A DNA stretch of 64,000 bases, taken from Cornus controversa. Lineage: Eukaryota; Streptophyta; Magnoliopsida; Cornales; Cornaceae. Position numbers and translations under genes: made by a program. The DNA is taken from contig CM048845.1 of assembly GCA_026545225.1 (NCBI GenBank), forward strand, positions 29,602,001 through 29,666,000, written 5' to 3'. The number at the start of each line of letters is the position of its first letter. Within the stretch, counting starts at the first letter, position 1. Positions 56,701 through 64,000 of the stretch are shown piece by piece. The notes under the pieces were generated by a model. The model did not search any database and was not told where the DNA came from. It worked only from the letters and a program-made list of their open reading frames with translations.

Positions 56701-58211
56701 TAATGTTGTTCTATGACTTGAAATGGAGTAGTACGTTTATGTAATTCATTGTGCAGCCCATTGAGATGGATAGTTGTGAATGTACATTCATAACCATATG
56801 TGTATGATGTTGCTTCCGCGGTTGTAAGGCTTTGGGATGGTTTATCAGGAATAATGGACAGGTTCACACTTGGAGTTTGGGAACAGAACGGAGATTCCGG
56901 TACTTCGGATTTTGAGGCGTGACAGGGCCCATGCCACTCAAGGAGAGATTAGATTTGAAGAAAAATGAGGGTCCATGGTGGTTAGTTGAGTCTTATTTTT
57001 GAATTAGTATGATGCTGGTATAGTTTTATATCTGTTCTGGTATTTTTCTAGATTTGACAGACATGGGCTGTATGGGTCATATATGGGCAGTTATATTATT
57101 GGCTCTTTTATTTGGAGTCTTTAGTCAGTTTAGAATAGTTTTGGAAGACAGAGCAAAAATATCCTATTTTTGCAGTCATAGTCCCAATAAGAGTACGATA
57201 ATATCAGCAGCCTATAACTATGTAATCTTTCTACTTAATGGAGTTGATGTTTCGAAAATTGAAGAGAGCCAGTCCACGATTAGAGACGAAAGAGTCTTAT
57301 GGGCAACTGCCTTTGTCTTATGTGGTGCCTAGAGGGTTAGAGGAACCAGCGTCATTAATGAGGTGGAAGAGCCCATCTATAGCTGGGTCATAAGGCAATA
57401 GATATATGATACAATGCAGATTTATATACATCTTTTCTATGGGGATTGTGCCCCCTCAGTCACTTTATAATGAATTACTGTACAGAATAAAAAAATATAT
57501 AGAAGATTTGTCCAGGGTTATGCCATTATTTTGATTTAGAAAAAATTATTAGATCAAGAAAAAGAAATAAGAAACTTCCTCAAAAGAACACACAGAAGTA
57601 AAAAAATCGAGGAGGTTCAATAACATGCTTTTACTAGCGGCAATGATACAGCTACTAAGTTTGCAAGATTGGTAACCTAAAATATATATGGTAGGCAGGA
57701 AGCAATATTAATTCTCTCATTCTTTACTAAAATTTTCACACATCATGAAAAAGGAGAAATGCAGATATAGAAAGAGGAATACCTGCATGACCATTTGCAA
57801 AAGATGCATACAAGTAATTGCACTTGAAAGCCATCCGCTGTTAGCACATATATCTATCATCGCCTGGATGATACGTATACTTTGATCTAACACTGATTTT
57901 AAGTCCGTGACATAGTCACTGATTGGCAATTCCAACTGAGAAAAATGTGCCTGAATCCCAAATGTCACTATTGTAAGTGAAAACAAAATTATCAAGAAAA
58001 CAGAAAAGGCTTACAAAATAAAAAAAATAAAAAAATGAAAAAGAAGAAAAATAAGAAGAACAACATAGAAAGTACACAATTATGTTAAAAAAATATGGTC
58101 CAAAATGACACTGACCTGAAAAAGCAGATTCGCTTTAACATGCGGATCATCTAGACAATTCTTATCCACCATATATGGAACTTTCTCAGACAATCCTTCA
58201 TTGTAATTTTC
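42871..58211 (-). CDS. DExH14: ASCC3-type DExH-box RNA helicase, C-terminal exons (partial gene)
   Basis: Six exons join in frame (58116-58211, 57783-57950, 46246-46416, 43551-43697, 43348-43479, 42871-42951). All introns are GT-AG and fall between codons. The 264 residues are the end of the second Sec63 module of a large Ski2-like helicase. Conserved blocks are DDPHVKANLLFQAHFSQ, RIIQAMIDICANSGWLSS, LQMVMQGLWFDKDSALWMLP, AFAPRFPKVKDEAWWLVL and MKLILVSDCYLGFDQEHSIE. These fit the ASCC3/DExH14 branch and not BRR2, which differs in these blocks. The human relative unwinds nucleic acid in the ASC-1 complex, acting in alkylation repair and ribosome rescue; the plant role is inferred. The DExH cassettes must lie beyond 64000. 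No stop or frameshift is seen in the exons, so the gene is probably functional, although its introns total over 14 kb here and are mostly transposon. Confidence 0.93.
43348..43479 (-). CDS. DExH14: Helicase penultimate exon
   Basis: Forty-four codons, VKDEAWWLVLCNTSTTELYV through HMDLPSTPATTK. KDEAWWLVL is the hallmark of the C-terminal beta domain in ASCC3-type helicases. Donor AAG|GTCAGT, acceptor AACAG. The intron before it is only 71 bp (43480-43550). Confidence 0.94.
43551..43697 (-). CDS. DExH14: Helicase exon with Sec63 Ig-like domain start
   Basis: Forty-nine codons, DLQLFSRVQVRLKLQRKEAD to SRAFAPRFPK. Donor AAAG|GTATAA, acceptor TTTTTTCAG. A longer minus-strand open frame runs through the acceptor to about 43880, but the upstream part is intron: the family sequence continues at 46246. 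Confidence 0.94.
44140..44932 (-). mobile_element. TRIM (793 bp) in helicase intron
   Basis: There are two LTRs, 44140-44387 and 44673-44932. Both start TGTAAGAAAYGAGAGAGAGA and end after TTAAACTCTYTAA. A perfect minus-strand primer site GCTCTGATACCA (44661-44672) abuts the right LTR with no gap. Flanks ATATG (44135-44139) and ATAAG (44933-44937) match at 4 of 5. The internal domain is about 285 bp with no coding region. It holds a two-copy repeat of about 68 bp (TGTGCTGCGATGCTA..GAACTATCAGGATTG). Each LTR has a TA/CA microsatellite, which is expanded in the right copy. Confidence 0.9.
44985..45345 (+). mobile_element. RTE LINE 3' fragment with (GAT)n tail
   Basis: Translated pieces NEKIRESRLR, DHIQRR and KINVEWNEIRNDFKKLN match the C-terminal end of plant RTE-type LINE protein, with frameshifts and stops. 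It ends in GGATTAAGACAAGGATGATGATGATGATGAT, a simple-repeat tail as usual for RTE. Similar C-terminal sequence lies at 52020-52385 in the larger RTE copy, whose tail is TTG instead. It is severely 5'-truncated. Confidence 0.82.
45346..47374. other. Helicase intron and exon flanks
   Basis: Apart from the exon at 46246-46416, I see only AT-rich intron. The part 46845-47230 contains diverged inverted phrases (GACATGACAAGACACGACAAGG, GTCACGTACCC, GACACATACCCAC) that look like a decayed repeat. I could not define its ends. Confidence 0.4.
46246..46416 (-). CDS. DExH14: Helicase exon with helix-hairpin-helix part of the Sec63 module
   Basis: Fifty-seven codons, GLWFDKDSALWMLPCMTDDL, then RGIQNVQQLLDLPKANLQAV and ending ASRLCQ. 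The RGI..VQQLLDLP segment is the helix-hairpin-helix-like element of Sec63 modules. Donor CAG|GTGCAC, acceptor TTTTCAG. It is separated from the next upstream exon by an 11.4-kb intron (46417-57782). Confidence 0.94.
47375..47718. repeat. Two-copy 172-bp tandem repeat in helicase intron
   Basis: The copies start at 47375 and 47547 with CATGTGTCATRGTTTGGTCA and differ at few positions. The unit includes ATAAAAGTTTCCCAYTSTTGGAGTCAWAGTCTGAATAAG. A diverged single relative is near 57100-57200 in the same intron. Confidence 0.9.
48081..48708 (+). pseudogene. RTE LINE: apurinic-type endonuclease domain
   Basis: This enzyme nicks the target DNA to start reverse transcription. It starts LRIGTWNIGTLTSKGMELVD and has CLQETKW (metal-binding Glu present), then a one-base frameshift near 48220. 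It continues NGVGIIIDKNL, VNIVPAYAPPQVGLDDN and GGDFIGHVG, where family members usually have Asn in place of the Ile. It then runs DGRHGFGDRNDVGE and TFKSGSLMSQIDYFLT. The frame is cut at 48708 by the LTR element and continues RKVNRLASKDYKV at 50671. Confidence 0.88.
49113..49658 (-). pseudogene. Protease-region remnant of the non-autonomous element
   Basis: A 181-codon open frame. TNIFHTTCSIGEKVCNKIID with SGNCENV matches the start of protease in Reina/CRM-like Ty3/gypsy elements, where the usual form is IIDGGSCTNV; the catalytic Asp is present. After about 60 residues the similarity fades into sequence I do not recognise (EYKSDHLLVFEN to the end). The frame may therefore be a composite, or very diverged. 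A short open stretch upstream (FLVLRKSLLLPKHEVEED) fits the usual gag-protease linker, separated by one stop. Confidence 0.65.
49919..50182 (-). pseudogene. Gag N-terminal remnant of the non-autonomous element
   Basis: Eighty-seven codons starting MRRQVELSIRLMGERVV, with Asn/Asp-rich middle and YQAPRLSRNIHSMFRIAMDQ. The heptad-like start and the position between primer site and protease suggest the gag N-terminus of a Reina/CRM-like element. The WW-containing capsid core and the zinc knuckle are absent. The assignment is mainly positional. Confidence 0.5.
50671..52385 (+). pseudogene. RTE LINE: linker, reverse transcriptase and C-terminal domain
   Basis: It continues the endonuclease frame (RKVNRLASKDYKVILGESLT, RWWNL). 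After several stops, WWWNEQVQKFIKTKQECYKI to YFSQIKCIKSKDSWVLVKDD is readable. A deletion near 51300 joins this to RT motif A, MVFIDLEKAYDRIPRDLKW. Motif B is degraded (VGLHQRSRLSSYLF). The catalytic block near 51603 reads MLFANDIILVDE, with Asn for the first Asp of the usual FADD, so it is inactive. The C-terminal part (HFRYLGSIIHNEGEIRDNV, then ETFKMVWICAK-like pieces) runs to about 52385. Confidence 0.87.
52514..52840. mobile_element. Small MITE with GGGTCTGTTTGG-type ends in helicase intron
   Basis: The left end GGGTCTGTTTGGCAAC pairs with the right end (reverse complement AGGCCTATTTGACAAC) at 12 of 16 positions. TAA flanks both sides (52511-52513 and 52841-52843). The interior is T-rich with two long poly-T tracts. 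It has no transposase. Confidence 0.72.
52844..54957. other. Helicase intron, no feature recognised
   Basis: AT-rich sequence with no credible exon, repeat ends or LTR. Poly-T stretches near 54250-54290 inflate some open frames. Confidence 0.55.
54963..56924 (+). mobile_element. Solo LTR of element D family in helicase intron
   Basis: It starts TGTAGAGACTGGGTCTAATT, matching the LTR start of element D, and ends TTTTGAGGCGTGACA. GGGCC flanks both sides (54958-54962 and 56925-56929), a perfect 5-bp target duplication. A TATA-like CTATAAATATAA at about 55338-55349 is placed where the D LTR has GAGATAAATATC. The 3' third has a block of degenerate AGCCGACCGAAAC motifs (56465-56695). Confidence 0.93.
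56930..57782. other. Helicase intron, right end
   Basis: Non-coding. About 57100-57200 resembles the 172-bp repeat unit at 47375 (GTCATAGTCCCAATAAGAGTA versus GTCATAGTCTGAATAAGAGTA). Confidence 0.5.
57783..57950 (-). CDS. DExH14: Helicase exon with helical bundle of the Sec63 module
   Basis: Fifty-six codons, AHFSQLELPISDYVTDLKSV through LLQMVMQ. It includes the highly conserved RIIQAMIDICANSGW helix. Donor CAG|GTATTC, acceptor GGATTCAG. The intron before it is 165 bp (57951-58115). Confidence 0.95.
58116..58211 (-). CDS. DExH14: Helicase exon, first visible from the 5' side
   Basis: Thirty-two codons, ENYNEGLSEKVPYMVDKNCL and DDPHVKANLLFQ. Donor CAG|GTCAGT, acceptor TTCTAG. No further upstream exon could be recognised up to 64000, so the next intron is longer than 5.7 kb. 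Confidence 0.93.
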
Positions 58212-59840
58212 CTAGAACAAACAAAGGACATTTAAAAAATAATTTCATTTCATGTGTATCCGGCATTACATGGATTCGAGCATATGTCTGTGTCAGATAA
58301 GGATATGGCAACATGGCTAAATAATTATATTAATTTCTTTTATTTTCTAGAGTAAAAAATAAAGTTTTCACTCATTTTGAAGTAAAAGGAACATAACTAA
58401 AGAATCCTATGTATAATTATATAATAAATTAGAATAATTAAATATGCTTGTAGGTGCATGCCAACAATGTATCAAACAAATATCTCATACCCATGTCTGA
58501 GTCACTCGATACAGGTAATTCTTGCATTTTTTAAGAGTCCATGTAACAAAATAGGTATCTGATATAAACTAAAAGATGATGTCATGAGTTGACAATTAGC
58601 AATAATCTCACACCTAGTACAGAGTTCGTAATTTTATCGTGCATATATGTCAGAATTTACACATGCGAGAGTCAGATTAAACTAAGCTAGCCAAAAGTGA
58701 TCAATATAGATTAGTGACTTAAGTTTTAAAAAAAATTGCGGCAGCAACATGAACCTTTTTTTTTATGTTTCACAAATCACATAGGACACCCTATAAATAT
58801 TATATAGAAGATAGTTTAACCATGAAATATTTCAATATTTTCTAGATTAACACATTAAGGAGGCCCTTGCTAGCTGGAAAACTAGAAAGCAAGTGGGAGA
58901 AACTTATTAAAGTTAATCTCAAAGGAAAAAAAGAAAATTAATTCTATTGTTTTTGTACTACTTCATGGGGTCCAATAAAACATCAAGAAAATGATTATCG
59001 ATGAAAAAAACCAATATGATAAAATTAATAACAGGATTTGTGATTATCATGATGCTCAGTCAACACGAAATCGCCAACCCAATCGCACACACATATACAC
59101 ACACCTGCACACATCCCAATTTTGCCCAATAGCTACACAGAGAGTTAATAAGTAGCCCAACTAAATAAGTTTATGAGAGTGTTCAACATATTACTTGCAA
59201 CAAATTAAAATTCATTAGTTTCTTTACTTAGTTAAGATAAAACCAACTTCTTGACTAAATTTTTATTTATTTTTATTTCATTTAAAAACTATAAGTTAAA
59301 TCAATATAGTATAGGACATAAGAATAACAGCACCTACATTGTGCACATAGGATAAAAATAGTCTGTCTCCAGTCCCTGTCCCCCTATCCAGAACCCTGCA
59401 TTTCTGGAACCAACACTGTGTAATAGCCTCATTATAGGACAGAAGTATGACCTTTTATATAGATGGCTATAAATGCATCTCTAGATGCTCACCAGTCACC
59501 AAAATGTTAGCCTCTAGGTCAAAACCTACTCGTAAGGGTGTGACAGTGTGAGTTGGTAACTATCAAATTCTTACCTTATTAAAGGCATTCTCTTGTTTTT
59601 TATTTTGTTTTTGAAATAAGAAACTGGAGTTTTATACCATATATTGGAATGTACGGATCTCATCTTTTCACCTTTTATTTTTCTTTTAAGGGAACTATAA
59701 GTACCACTGTAATTATATTAATTTTTAATACACTATCTATTATTGTAGCTGTTCTTATTATCAGCGTCGTTCTTTGCATACAGCAACATATGAAGTCTCC
59801 TACAGATTGGAACAAGAATATTATCATTTCATTGTAGAGG
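58212..59840. other. Helicase intron, no feature recognised
   Basis: It lies upstream of the first visible exon on the gene's strand. No further helicase exon, LTR end or coding block was found. Confidence 0.5.
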
Positions 59841-60535
59841 TGTTGGGAATGCTTGGTTTAGAGGAGGGGTTAAGAGAAATAGGGTTAGCGAATCTTAGGA
59901 GATCAAAAGTAACCAAATGATGTAGCCAAATCAGGAAAGAAGAATGTAAGGTAGGGGAGAGAACTTGGCAGGATGGGACGTGTCTAGGGAATTGTGTCTC
60001 TCACGTCACTTGGGACCCCTATTTATATAAGTCCCGTCACTCCCGGTTGAGGCAAGGTTGCCCTCTCGTCCGAGGTCCCAAGCCAATGAGTCCTGGTAAT
60101 GCAACTCACCCAAAAAGCCTCTCGTTCAAGCCACCATGCCATGACAAACCCTTTTCCTGTTTGGGATCATGGTGTGTCGTGGTACACAATGCTCCATCAA
60201 CTAGTATTAAAATATTCCTTAACGCAGTTCCCAACACAGGACGTGCCTCCCAGGCAAGGCTACCATCTCTATGAACAGTCTCTGTGTCTATCCTACAATG
60301 ATTAAAAGTAAGCACTAAGCATTGCGCCTCACCTCAGACGATTGCCCTGTCCAGTCAAGGTTTTGCTTTGTAAAGGTCAACTGTAACTCCTGGCCGTATA
60401 AGAGGCCTTGTGCAGTAGGTTACCGTACCTTCAACCTCCCCTTCCAATAGGATCGCTGGAGATAGATAATATGTGCGCACTTTCTCGAATACAACCTTTA
60501 TCGAGATCTCCCTTAATTCTTCTCGGGAAGCCAAG
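59841..60535 (-). mobile_element. Possible LTR fragment with TATA box
   Basis: The minus strand has TTATATAAATAGGGG at about 60018-60032, a good plant TATA context. It is followed by about 175 bases ending CATTCCCAACA at 59841, which would fit an LTR end in CA. The sequence upstream of the TATA box is less AT-rich than its surroundings. No partner or target duplication is found, so this is a suggestion only. Confidence 0.35.
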
Positions 60536-60713
60536 TGTTGGAATGTTGTCATTTATTTCTTTATTTCCACACTTTATTATGCCTTTTTATGTCTTACTTG
60601 ATGTAATTGACCATTAAGGGTAATTTGGTCTTCCCGGTAATTTTTCTCATTAATATAAATACATGACCTCTCTCTGGTATTGACATAGGTTACAATTACA
60701 CAATTCTAGTTCA
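60536..60713 (+). mobile_element. 5' LTR of a Ty1/copia element
   Basis: A short LTR, TGTTGGAATGTTG to TTCTAGTTCA, 178 bp. The next bases are TATCAGAGCTGG, a truncated initiator tRNA-Met primer site. The short length and the TGTTGGAATGT start are typical of plant copia elements. A TATA-like TTAATATAAATAC lies near 60650-60662. Confidence 0.85.
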
Positions 60714-61191
60714 TATCAGAGCTGGACATCAGTAAAACCCCTCTTTCTATTGCTCGCTGACATATCTCTCTCTCTGCCTTCTATCGAAAAATCTAGAAAA
60801 CCTCACCACCGCCTACCGCCACCCAATTTGACACCATCACCTGGCTCGCACACCCCAGGCGACCAAACCCTTGCAAACCCCTAGAGTGGGCCCTTTAAGG
60901 GTGCAGCCCCCTTTTTCCCTTCTAGGGCTTTTTTAGCAATAAATTTGTTTTAGGGCAGATTTTTGGAGTTTTTTCCTCTTAAATTTCTAGACTAATTTTC
61001 CTTGAATAAAGGGACTCTTATTGTCTAACTGTGTTGTGATAGATTGTTGATACATAATTTTCAATCGTTCAGAGCAGCGGCTGTTTTCTGGGTATTTGAA
61101 AGTGTTTTCTTCATTGTTTTGTATGCAATTGAAGGTATTCTTCATCCCTTTTCATCTCTTGTGATCTAGAGATTTATTTGTTGTTGCTCCA

Positions 61192-61492
61192 TTAATTTTT
61201 TGGTGGCCAATTGGTAGCTTTTGTGGACTGATTTGGTTATCCTATTTATTATTCTATTTGCTGGTTGATTTAGTTATTTTATTAGTCCGTAATTGTTGGT
61301 TTATCATTGTTGATTTGGTGAGCAATGTTTGACGGAATAATGGTTAATTTTTTGTTGGCCGATTGGTAGCTTTTGTGGACTGATTTGGTTATCCTATTTA
61401 TTATTCTATTTACGGGTTGATTTAGTTATTTTATCAGTCCGTAATTGTTGGTTTATCATTGTTGATTTGGTGAGCAATGTTCGACGGAAAAA
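61192..61492. repeat. Two-copy 152-bp tandem repeat covering the copia gag start
   Basis: The copies start at 61192 and 61344 (TTAATTTTTTGKTGGCCRATTGG) and are nearly identical. Each ends with GAGCAATGTTYGACGGAA, so the gag ATG occurs twice. The second (61477) opens the gag frame. The first, at 61325, runs into a stop quickly. Confidence 0.94.
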
Positions 61493-62588
61493 TTGTTGAA
61501 GTGAAGAGCACATCATCTGATTTGATGAGCTCAAACCATTCACCCTCACAGAAAGTTACGGCACAATTACTCAATGGCCGGAATTTTTCATCATGGGCTA
61601 GATCGTTCCATTTGTTCAGTAGCACCAAAGGAAAGATTGATTGGATCCTAGAGAATGTTCCAACACCAAAGGAAATTGATCCAACCTTCAGTCAGTGGTT
61701 TGTGGACAACTGTACTATTCTGGGATGGATGTTCAATTCTATGGAGCCGAGAGTCTATGAGATTTTTCAGTATCATGAGTCAGTTCCTGGCATGTGGAAG
61801 GCTAAGTTTGATATGTAATCTCATTCACACAATGAGGTTCGGGTATTTGAACTCTATAAGGAGATCTCGAATGCGCTTCAAGGCACTGATTATGTGTTGA
61901 CTTATTATAGTTATCTAACTCAGAGATGGGAAGAGTATGCTTCGTATCATCCCTTAGCTGATATAAAGGGTCTTACCTCGCTGGCTGTAGCATCCTTTAC
62001 AGTTCGAGACGAAAAGCAGAAGGTGTACTAGTTCTTGATGGGTTTGCATGCTGATTTTGAGCTTCCTCGGACATAGATTTTGAACACTTCATTACTTCCT
62101 CCATTAGCTGAAGTGTATGCATTGGTTGAGAAGCGTGATTAGCGCCTCAAGCTTACATCCTCATCTGCTTTGGTTTCTAAGACTTCTTTTGCAGCTGATT
62201 AGATGGCCTTTGTAGCCAATACAAGGAATCGTTTTCCATATTCTTCTTCTGCTTCATCTAGGAGCAAACATCCTGAGAAGAAGAAGATGGTTTGTGAGCA
62301 TTGTAGAGGAGAGGGGCATGCAAAGTCCACCTGCTAGAAGTTATATCCAGAGTTGGAGAATAAGAAGGGTAAAGCGCGTGTTGCTGCTATTCTTGAGGGT
62401 CTTACTGATTCTTCTGTTCTTGATGATCTGAATGCCAGGATTGAATAAGCTATCTGTTCAAAGATGGATTAGATTCTTCATTTGCTGGGTAATTGTCAGG
62501 ATCCTATTAGTGAGCCTACTGCTATGACTGCATCTTCCACAGGTATTCCTCGAGTATATCATGTTCGCACAGCTGACACTCCTTCTAC
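61477..62588 (+). pseudogene. Copia gag
   Basis: It starts MFDGKIVEVK at 61477. The gag domain is recognisable from QLLNGRNFSSWARSFHLF and IDPTFSQWFVDNCTILGWMF, then LYKEISNALQGTD and a ...FLMGLHADFE segment. The zinc knuckle near 62293-62334 reads CEHCRGEGHAKSTC. There are about ten in-frame stops, nearly all TAG or TAA where Gln, Trp or similar would be expected. The frame itself is largely unshifted. Confidence 0.92.
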
Positions 62589-63712
62589 TTGGGTTCTGGA
62601 TTCTGGTGCTAATAACCACATAACAGGTGAGCATGAGCTATTTATTTCACCTACCTAACGCTTCCATAAACATGTTCACCTTGCTAATGGGACTTTTATT
62701 TCCTTTCTCAGCAAAGGCGATATACGCATCTCTGGAGACATTACTTTACTCTCAGTTTTACTTGTGCCTAATCTTGCTATGAACTTGTTATCTGTTAACC
62801 GCTTAGCAAGCAATCTTAACTGTGGTGTTGTTTCTTGTCTAATTGGTGTTATCTTCAGGACCTACGTACGAGGAGGATTTTTGGCAGGGGATATGAGCAC
62901 GACAGCCTCTACTACTTTGGGGATCCTCCATCAATTCCAACTTCAATTTCCAGTTTTCATGCTAGTGTGTTGCCTGATTTAGGCCATTATGTTTTCTCCT
63001 TTCAGATATTACAGTTGTGGCATGATCGTTTAGGACACGTAAATTTTCAATAACTATGTATGTTGTTTCCTAAATTAATAAAAGCATGCAGTTCTTCAAA
63101 TTTTCAATGTGTTGTCTGCTCTTTATCTAAGCATACTAGAAATAATTACATATCTCGCATGCATTGAAGTCCTTGTGTTTTTGACCTAATACTCTGATGT
63201 CTGGGTCCTTCTCCTATTACAACTTTCTCTAGTCATAGATATTACGTAACTTCTAACTTTTATCGATGACTACTCGAGATATACACTATCTACTTCATAA
63301 AAAATCTGATGTGTTACCACTTTTTACACGTTTTTTACAACTTGTCAAAACAAAATTCAATGTTGCTGTTAAAGGGATTCGATCTGATAATACTAAAGAA
63401 TATATCTCAAATGAATTTCTATCTCGTCTTCACCAGTAGGGTATCCTTCAACAATTCACTGTCCCATATAATCCTGAGCAAAATGGGGTTACTAAGAGAA
63501 AAATCAGAAGTCTCATAAGAGTGCTTAGTTGTTTATTGAGGGGAACACAGGTTCCTCAATCTTATTAGCACTTGCTGTTTTAAAGTCAAATTTTCTCCTA
63601 AATCGTACTCCAAGTTAGGCAATTCAGAATAAAGCTCTGTTACGGCTTATTTATCCTGATAAGATCCTTTTTCCTGTAATTCCACGTGTGTTTGGTTGTA
63701 ATTGCTTTGGCG
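62589..63712 (+). pseudogene. Copia protease, pre-integrase and integrase core
   Basis: Protease: TWVLDSGANNHITG near 62589, with the catalytic Asp present, and VPNLAMNLLSVNRL. A frameshift near 62850 is followed by the pre-integrase block ILQLWHDRLGHVNFQ (the His of the zinc motif) and Cys residues around 63108-63120. The integrase core has GIRSDNTKEYISNEF (second catalytic Asp) and VPYNPEQNGVTKRKIR; the last catalytic Glu, normally after NGV, is altered here (NGVTKRK in place of NGVVERK). It ends at KILFPVIPRVFGC. Confidence 0.9.
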
Positions 63713-64000
63713 TCACCCGATAGATGCATGGAAGTGACGGTAACCCGCTCCACCTCTAGCACACGAAAAGCCCTGTTCCACGTCCCATAGAAAGGCTTGG
63801 GTTTTGGAACCTTGATCTACGAAGGTAGTGCATCTCCCAGCACCGTCTAATTATGAAGAGCAAGCTCGTCTTTCACGTCCTTCAAATTGGCTTTGAAGAC
63901 TTCTGTCAAGGACAGAACATCCTCCATGATGGTGGAAATCTTCTTGTTCGTCTCCAAGATGAACTCATCTACATCAGCATGAACCTATTGCATCTCAACA
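63713..64000 (-). pseudogene. Ty3/gypsy gag fragment, cut by window edge
   Basis: On the minus strand VHADVDEFILETNKKISTIM, EDVLSLTEVFKANLKDVKDE and KVPKPKPFYGT, followed by ERVTVTSMHLSGDA, match the coiled N-terminal and capsid regions of a Ty3/gypsy gag. An internal deletion lies between FYGT and ERVT, and there are two or three stops. It replaces the rest of the copia element at 63712. Whether it is an insertion or a rearrangement cannot be told from this window. Confidence 0.82.

Larger units (their letters stand above)
60536..63712 (+). mobile_element. Ty1/copia retrotransposon, 3' end missing
   Basis: It has LTR, primer site, a long leader with a tandem duplication, gag, protease, pre-integrase domain and integrase core, in the copia order (integrase before reverse transcriptase). 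The frame breaks at about 63712, just after VIPRVFGCNCFG, where a minus-strand gypsy gag fragment begins. Reverse transcriptase, RNase H and the 3' LTR are beyond this junction or lost. It sits in the upstream intron of the helicase gene, antisense to it. Confidence 0.9.

Noticed and set aside
42871..58211. Assignment of the gene to BRR2 (U5 snRNP helicase)
   Set aside because: The C-terminal blocks (RFPKVKDEAWWLVL, SDCYLGFDQEHSIE) match the ASCC3 branch as I know it. BRR2 has different residues at these places.
59649..59837. 62-codon frame that looks like a hydrophobic membrane peptide
   Set aside because: Its hydrophobic character comes from T-rich DNA inside a helicase intron. No relatives or start context support it.

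Overview
The window is nuclear DNA from a flowering plant. It is AT-rich, has spliced coding exons with GT-AG introns, and is packed with LTR retrotransposons primed from initiator tRNA-Met, plant L1 and RTE LINEs, TRIMs and MITEs. There is no operon structure and no rRNA or tRNA gene. I cannot name the species.

Only one host gene is visible. It is on the minus strand, from 58211 down to 42871, and is the 3' end of an ASCC3-type (DExH14-like) Sec63/Ski2-family RNA helicase. Six exons (58116-58211, 57783-57950, 46246-46416, 43551-43697, 43348-43479, 42871-42951) are all in frame, all begin and end at codon boundaries, and give 264 residues of the C-terminal Sec63 module and a stop. The helicase cassettes must lie beyond 64000.

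The helicase introns are swollen by transposons. The 2.5-kb intron holds a 793-bp TRIM and an RTE tail. The 11.4-kb intron holds a full-span RTE LINE, itself split by a 1957-bp LTR element that has gag-protease remnants but no polymerase, then a MITE and a solo LTR with a perfect target duplication. The intron upstream of the first visible exon holds a Ty1/copia element, interrupted by a fragment of another Ty3/gypsy gag.

Positions 1-38600 are a nested retrotransposon cluster. From left to right: the 3' end of an Athila/Tat-like element (to about 2340); a minus-strand Ty3/gypsy gag with its LTR (2350-6110); an older minus-strand LTR split by a solo LTR (6176-11425); a decayed plus-strand Tekay/Del-like element E (11427 to about 27015), into which a same-family minus-strand element G (14982-20960), a tandem TRIM array (21373-22409) and an L1 LINE (22836-25440) have inserted; a solo Athila/Tat-like LTR with perfect target duplication (27928-29350); and a complete but dead chromovirus D (30165-38590). 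A hAT-type MITE with perfect 8-bp target duplication and several smaller MITEs occupy 38931-41644, between the cluster and the gene.

All autonomous elements are broken by stop codons, frameshifts and deletions. Three separate gypsy proteases have each lost the same catalytic aspartate. I found no unknown defence or metabolic system. The most unusual structures are the TRIM array with a 69-bp internal domain, the gag-protease-only element inside the LINE, and the repeated primer-binding sites at the LTR edge of element D.
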